Below are positions 6,501 to 6,611 of a stretch of DNA of 6,611 nt, in pieces. Below the pieces are notes generated by a model. It did not search any database. It was not told the origin of the DNA and saw only the letters and a list, made by a program, of their open reading frames with translations. Each line of letters begins with the position of its first letter. The first letter of the stretch is position 1. A program made the translations under genes and the position numbers. The stretch lies in NCBI GenBank assembly GCA_050012355.1, contig JBEKHI010000442.1, positions 1-6,611 of the forward strand, in the 5' to 3' direction. This stretch comes from JBEKHI01 sp050012355. GTDB lineage: Bacteria; Actinomycetota; Actinomycetes; Streptosporangiales; Streptosporangiaceae.

Positions 6501-6611
6501 AGGCAGGGACGCGAGCCAATGGCACTCGACCTCGCCCACGGCGGTCATCTGGTAGTGGCGGGTGCGGCGCGGACCGGCCGGTCAACGGTGCTGCGCACGA
6601 TCGCGGGCGCG
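3522..6611 (+). CDS. EccC/EssC-like FtsK/SpoIIIE ATPase of a type VII-like secretion system, 3' end outside the window
   Basis: The frame is open from the ATG at 3522 (GGAG 4 nt upstream) to the right edge, giving 1030 residues of a protein probably 1,300-1,500 long. Residues 1-110 look like a ubiquitin-like fold (MRIALTVVSPAARQRADIVI). About 122-225 form an FHA-like domain without the phosphothreonine-binding Ser-x-x-His. Two membrane segments lie at about 261-279 and 282-301. Residues about 400-560 resemble an ATPase fold with a disabled P-loop (GVAGPQDAPRA near 418) and a VVFDG Walker-B-like strand (518-522). The first intact ATPase domain has Walker A GTTGAGKS (675-682), Walker B VLIIDEF with D787/E788, and LATQRP after it. 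A second domain begins with GAARTGRS (1014-1021), Arg replacing the P-loop Lys. Such motors energise export of WXG100-type substrates across the membrane. The divergent toxin-like gene is a plausible substrate. Domain identity is firm; the specific system is inferred. Confidence 0.9.
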   Translation, partial: MRIALTVVSPAARQRADIVIEADPTTTIEQIAVELDRLAFSGFASASGETHVLRFPNPAIYGNLAARTDPGIASEPVPAYIEFQRLDPRLTLKDSPIRDGAVLSLGSPDGCVRPEPTGIAEIRVAGGPGAGAVHRVNLGDADIGSGSVAIRVSDDSLPPYALRIRVEPRGNVQVAPFPEVAATLDREPLTGPTEWHTGQQITVGSTLLQLAPYEPPDAALHPSEDGAGIDFNRPPRLLPPPRITKFSLPKPPEKQQRRPLPILMAVAPLAMGAMLYFLTKQVYTLAMCGLSPIMAFGNWLSSRKEGRVSYATKLTQYNERKAAIEREAKDALEAERIQKRDDCPDPATVLSIASGPRRRLWERRRTDPDYLVLRAGTADQPSAVELTDPTQEEHRMKVFWDIPDAPVTIPLAQRGVLGVAGPQDAPRALGRWIVAQAAVLHSPNDLQIWVLTDSTGQRSWDWTRWLPHCRGGDNAIALIGNSADTTSTRITELLAIINERHQAGDGNRPVIFTPDIMVVFDGSRKLRSLPGAIQILREGPRVGVYSICLDADERLLPAESQAVAVLEPNGLLRVQQMNARTTGGVRPDYVSPGWSERVGRGLAAVRDASDEESTVELPTSSRLLDVLRLEPPTAEMIARRWQAGGISTVAVIGESYDGPFGIDLKRDGPHGLIAGTTGAGKSELLQTFVASLAAANRPDAMNFVLIDYKGGSAFKDCARLPHTVGMVSDLDGHLTQRALASLSAELKRREEILLHAGAKDIEDYNDTRRLRPDLGLGPLPRLVLIIDEFASLVAELPDFVTGLVGIAQRGRSLGVHLILATQRPAGVVSADIRANTNLRIALRVTDPSESQDVIDVPDAAWISKSVPGRCFVRSGASGPVGVQSARIGGRRPGTVTRERVTVTVSAAGWSDLGRPLPQTRAAEATDDGTMQTDLAMLVDAIADAARLSRFGPQRSPWLAPLPEIITLNDVPPVPSRGDGEVSPAPFGIMDVPARQGREPMALDLAHGGHLVVAGAARTGRSTVLRTIAGA

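Noticed and set aside
1..6611. CRISPR array or insertion sequence
   Set aside because: No regularly spaced repeats, transposase motifs or terminal inverted repeats are visible.

Overview
The window comes from a high-GC Gram-positive bacterium, most likely a filamentous or otherwise differentiating actinomycete. G/C is strongly preferred at third codon positions. The gene families also fit: an actinobacterial CpaE-like ATPase, a SAF-domain protein, an FHA-type FtsK/SpoIIIE ATPase, and a secreted-substrate-like N-terminus common in actinomycetes. I cannot name the genus.

Layout. The left third (1-1292, minus strand) holds two adjacent genes of Tad/Flp-pilus or type II-like secretion character. 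These are a membrane-anchored SAF-domain (CpaB/RcpC-like) protein and, 3 nt after its stop, a CpaE/MinD-like P-loop ATPase that runs off the left edge. A 357-nt gene-free stretch follows (1293-1649). It carries a very good candidate ECF-sigma promoter for the SAF gene, a direct repeat just upstream of that promoter's -35, and weak inverted repeats at the 3' end of the next operon.

The middle (1650-3199, minus strand) is a two-gene operon with an ATGA stop/start overlap. The first gene encodes a protein of about 391 residues with an ESX/WXG-like alpha-helical N-terminus, a nucleotidyltransferase-like domain of the type found in polymorphic toxins, and an acidic Glu/Ala-repeat tail. The second encodes a 122-residue acidic protein in the position expected of a cognate immunity protein.

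A 322-nt divergent intergenic region (about 3200-3521) contains a perfect 30-bp palindrome, a smaller 14-bp inverted repeat and an AT-rich patch next to the toxin-like start. The right half (3522-6611, plus strand, open at the right edge) is a large EccC/EssC-like FtsK/SpoIIIE motor. It has an N-terminal ubiquitin-like/FHA-like region, two membrane segments, a degenerate ATPase-like domain, one canonical ATPase domain and the start of another with Arg in place of the P-loop Lys.

Working together (inference): the EccC-like ATPase is the motor of a type VII-like secretion system, and the divergent gene pair looks like an effector/immunity module that could be its cargo. The SAF/CpaE genes belong to a separate envelope-appendage system whose linkage to the type VII-like motor is itself notable. 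The most interesting object is the candidate type VII nucleotidyltransferase toxin with its immunity partner.
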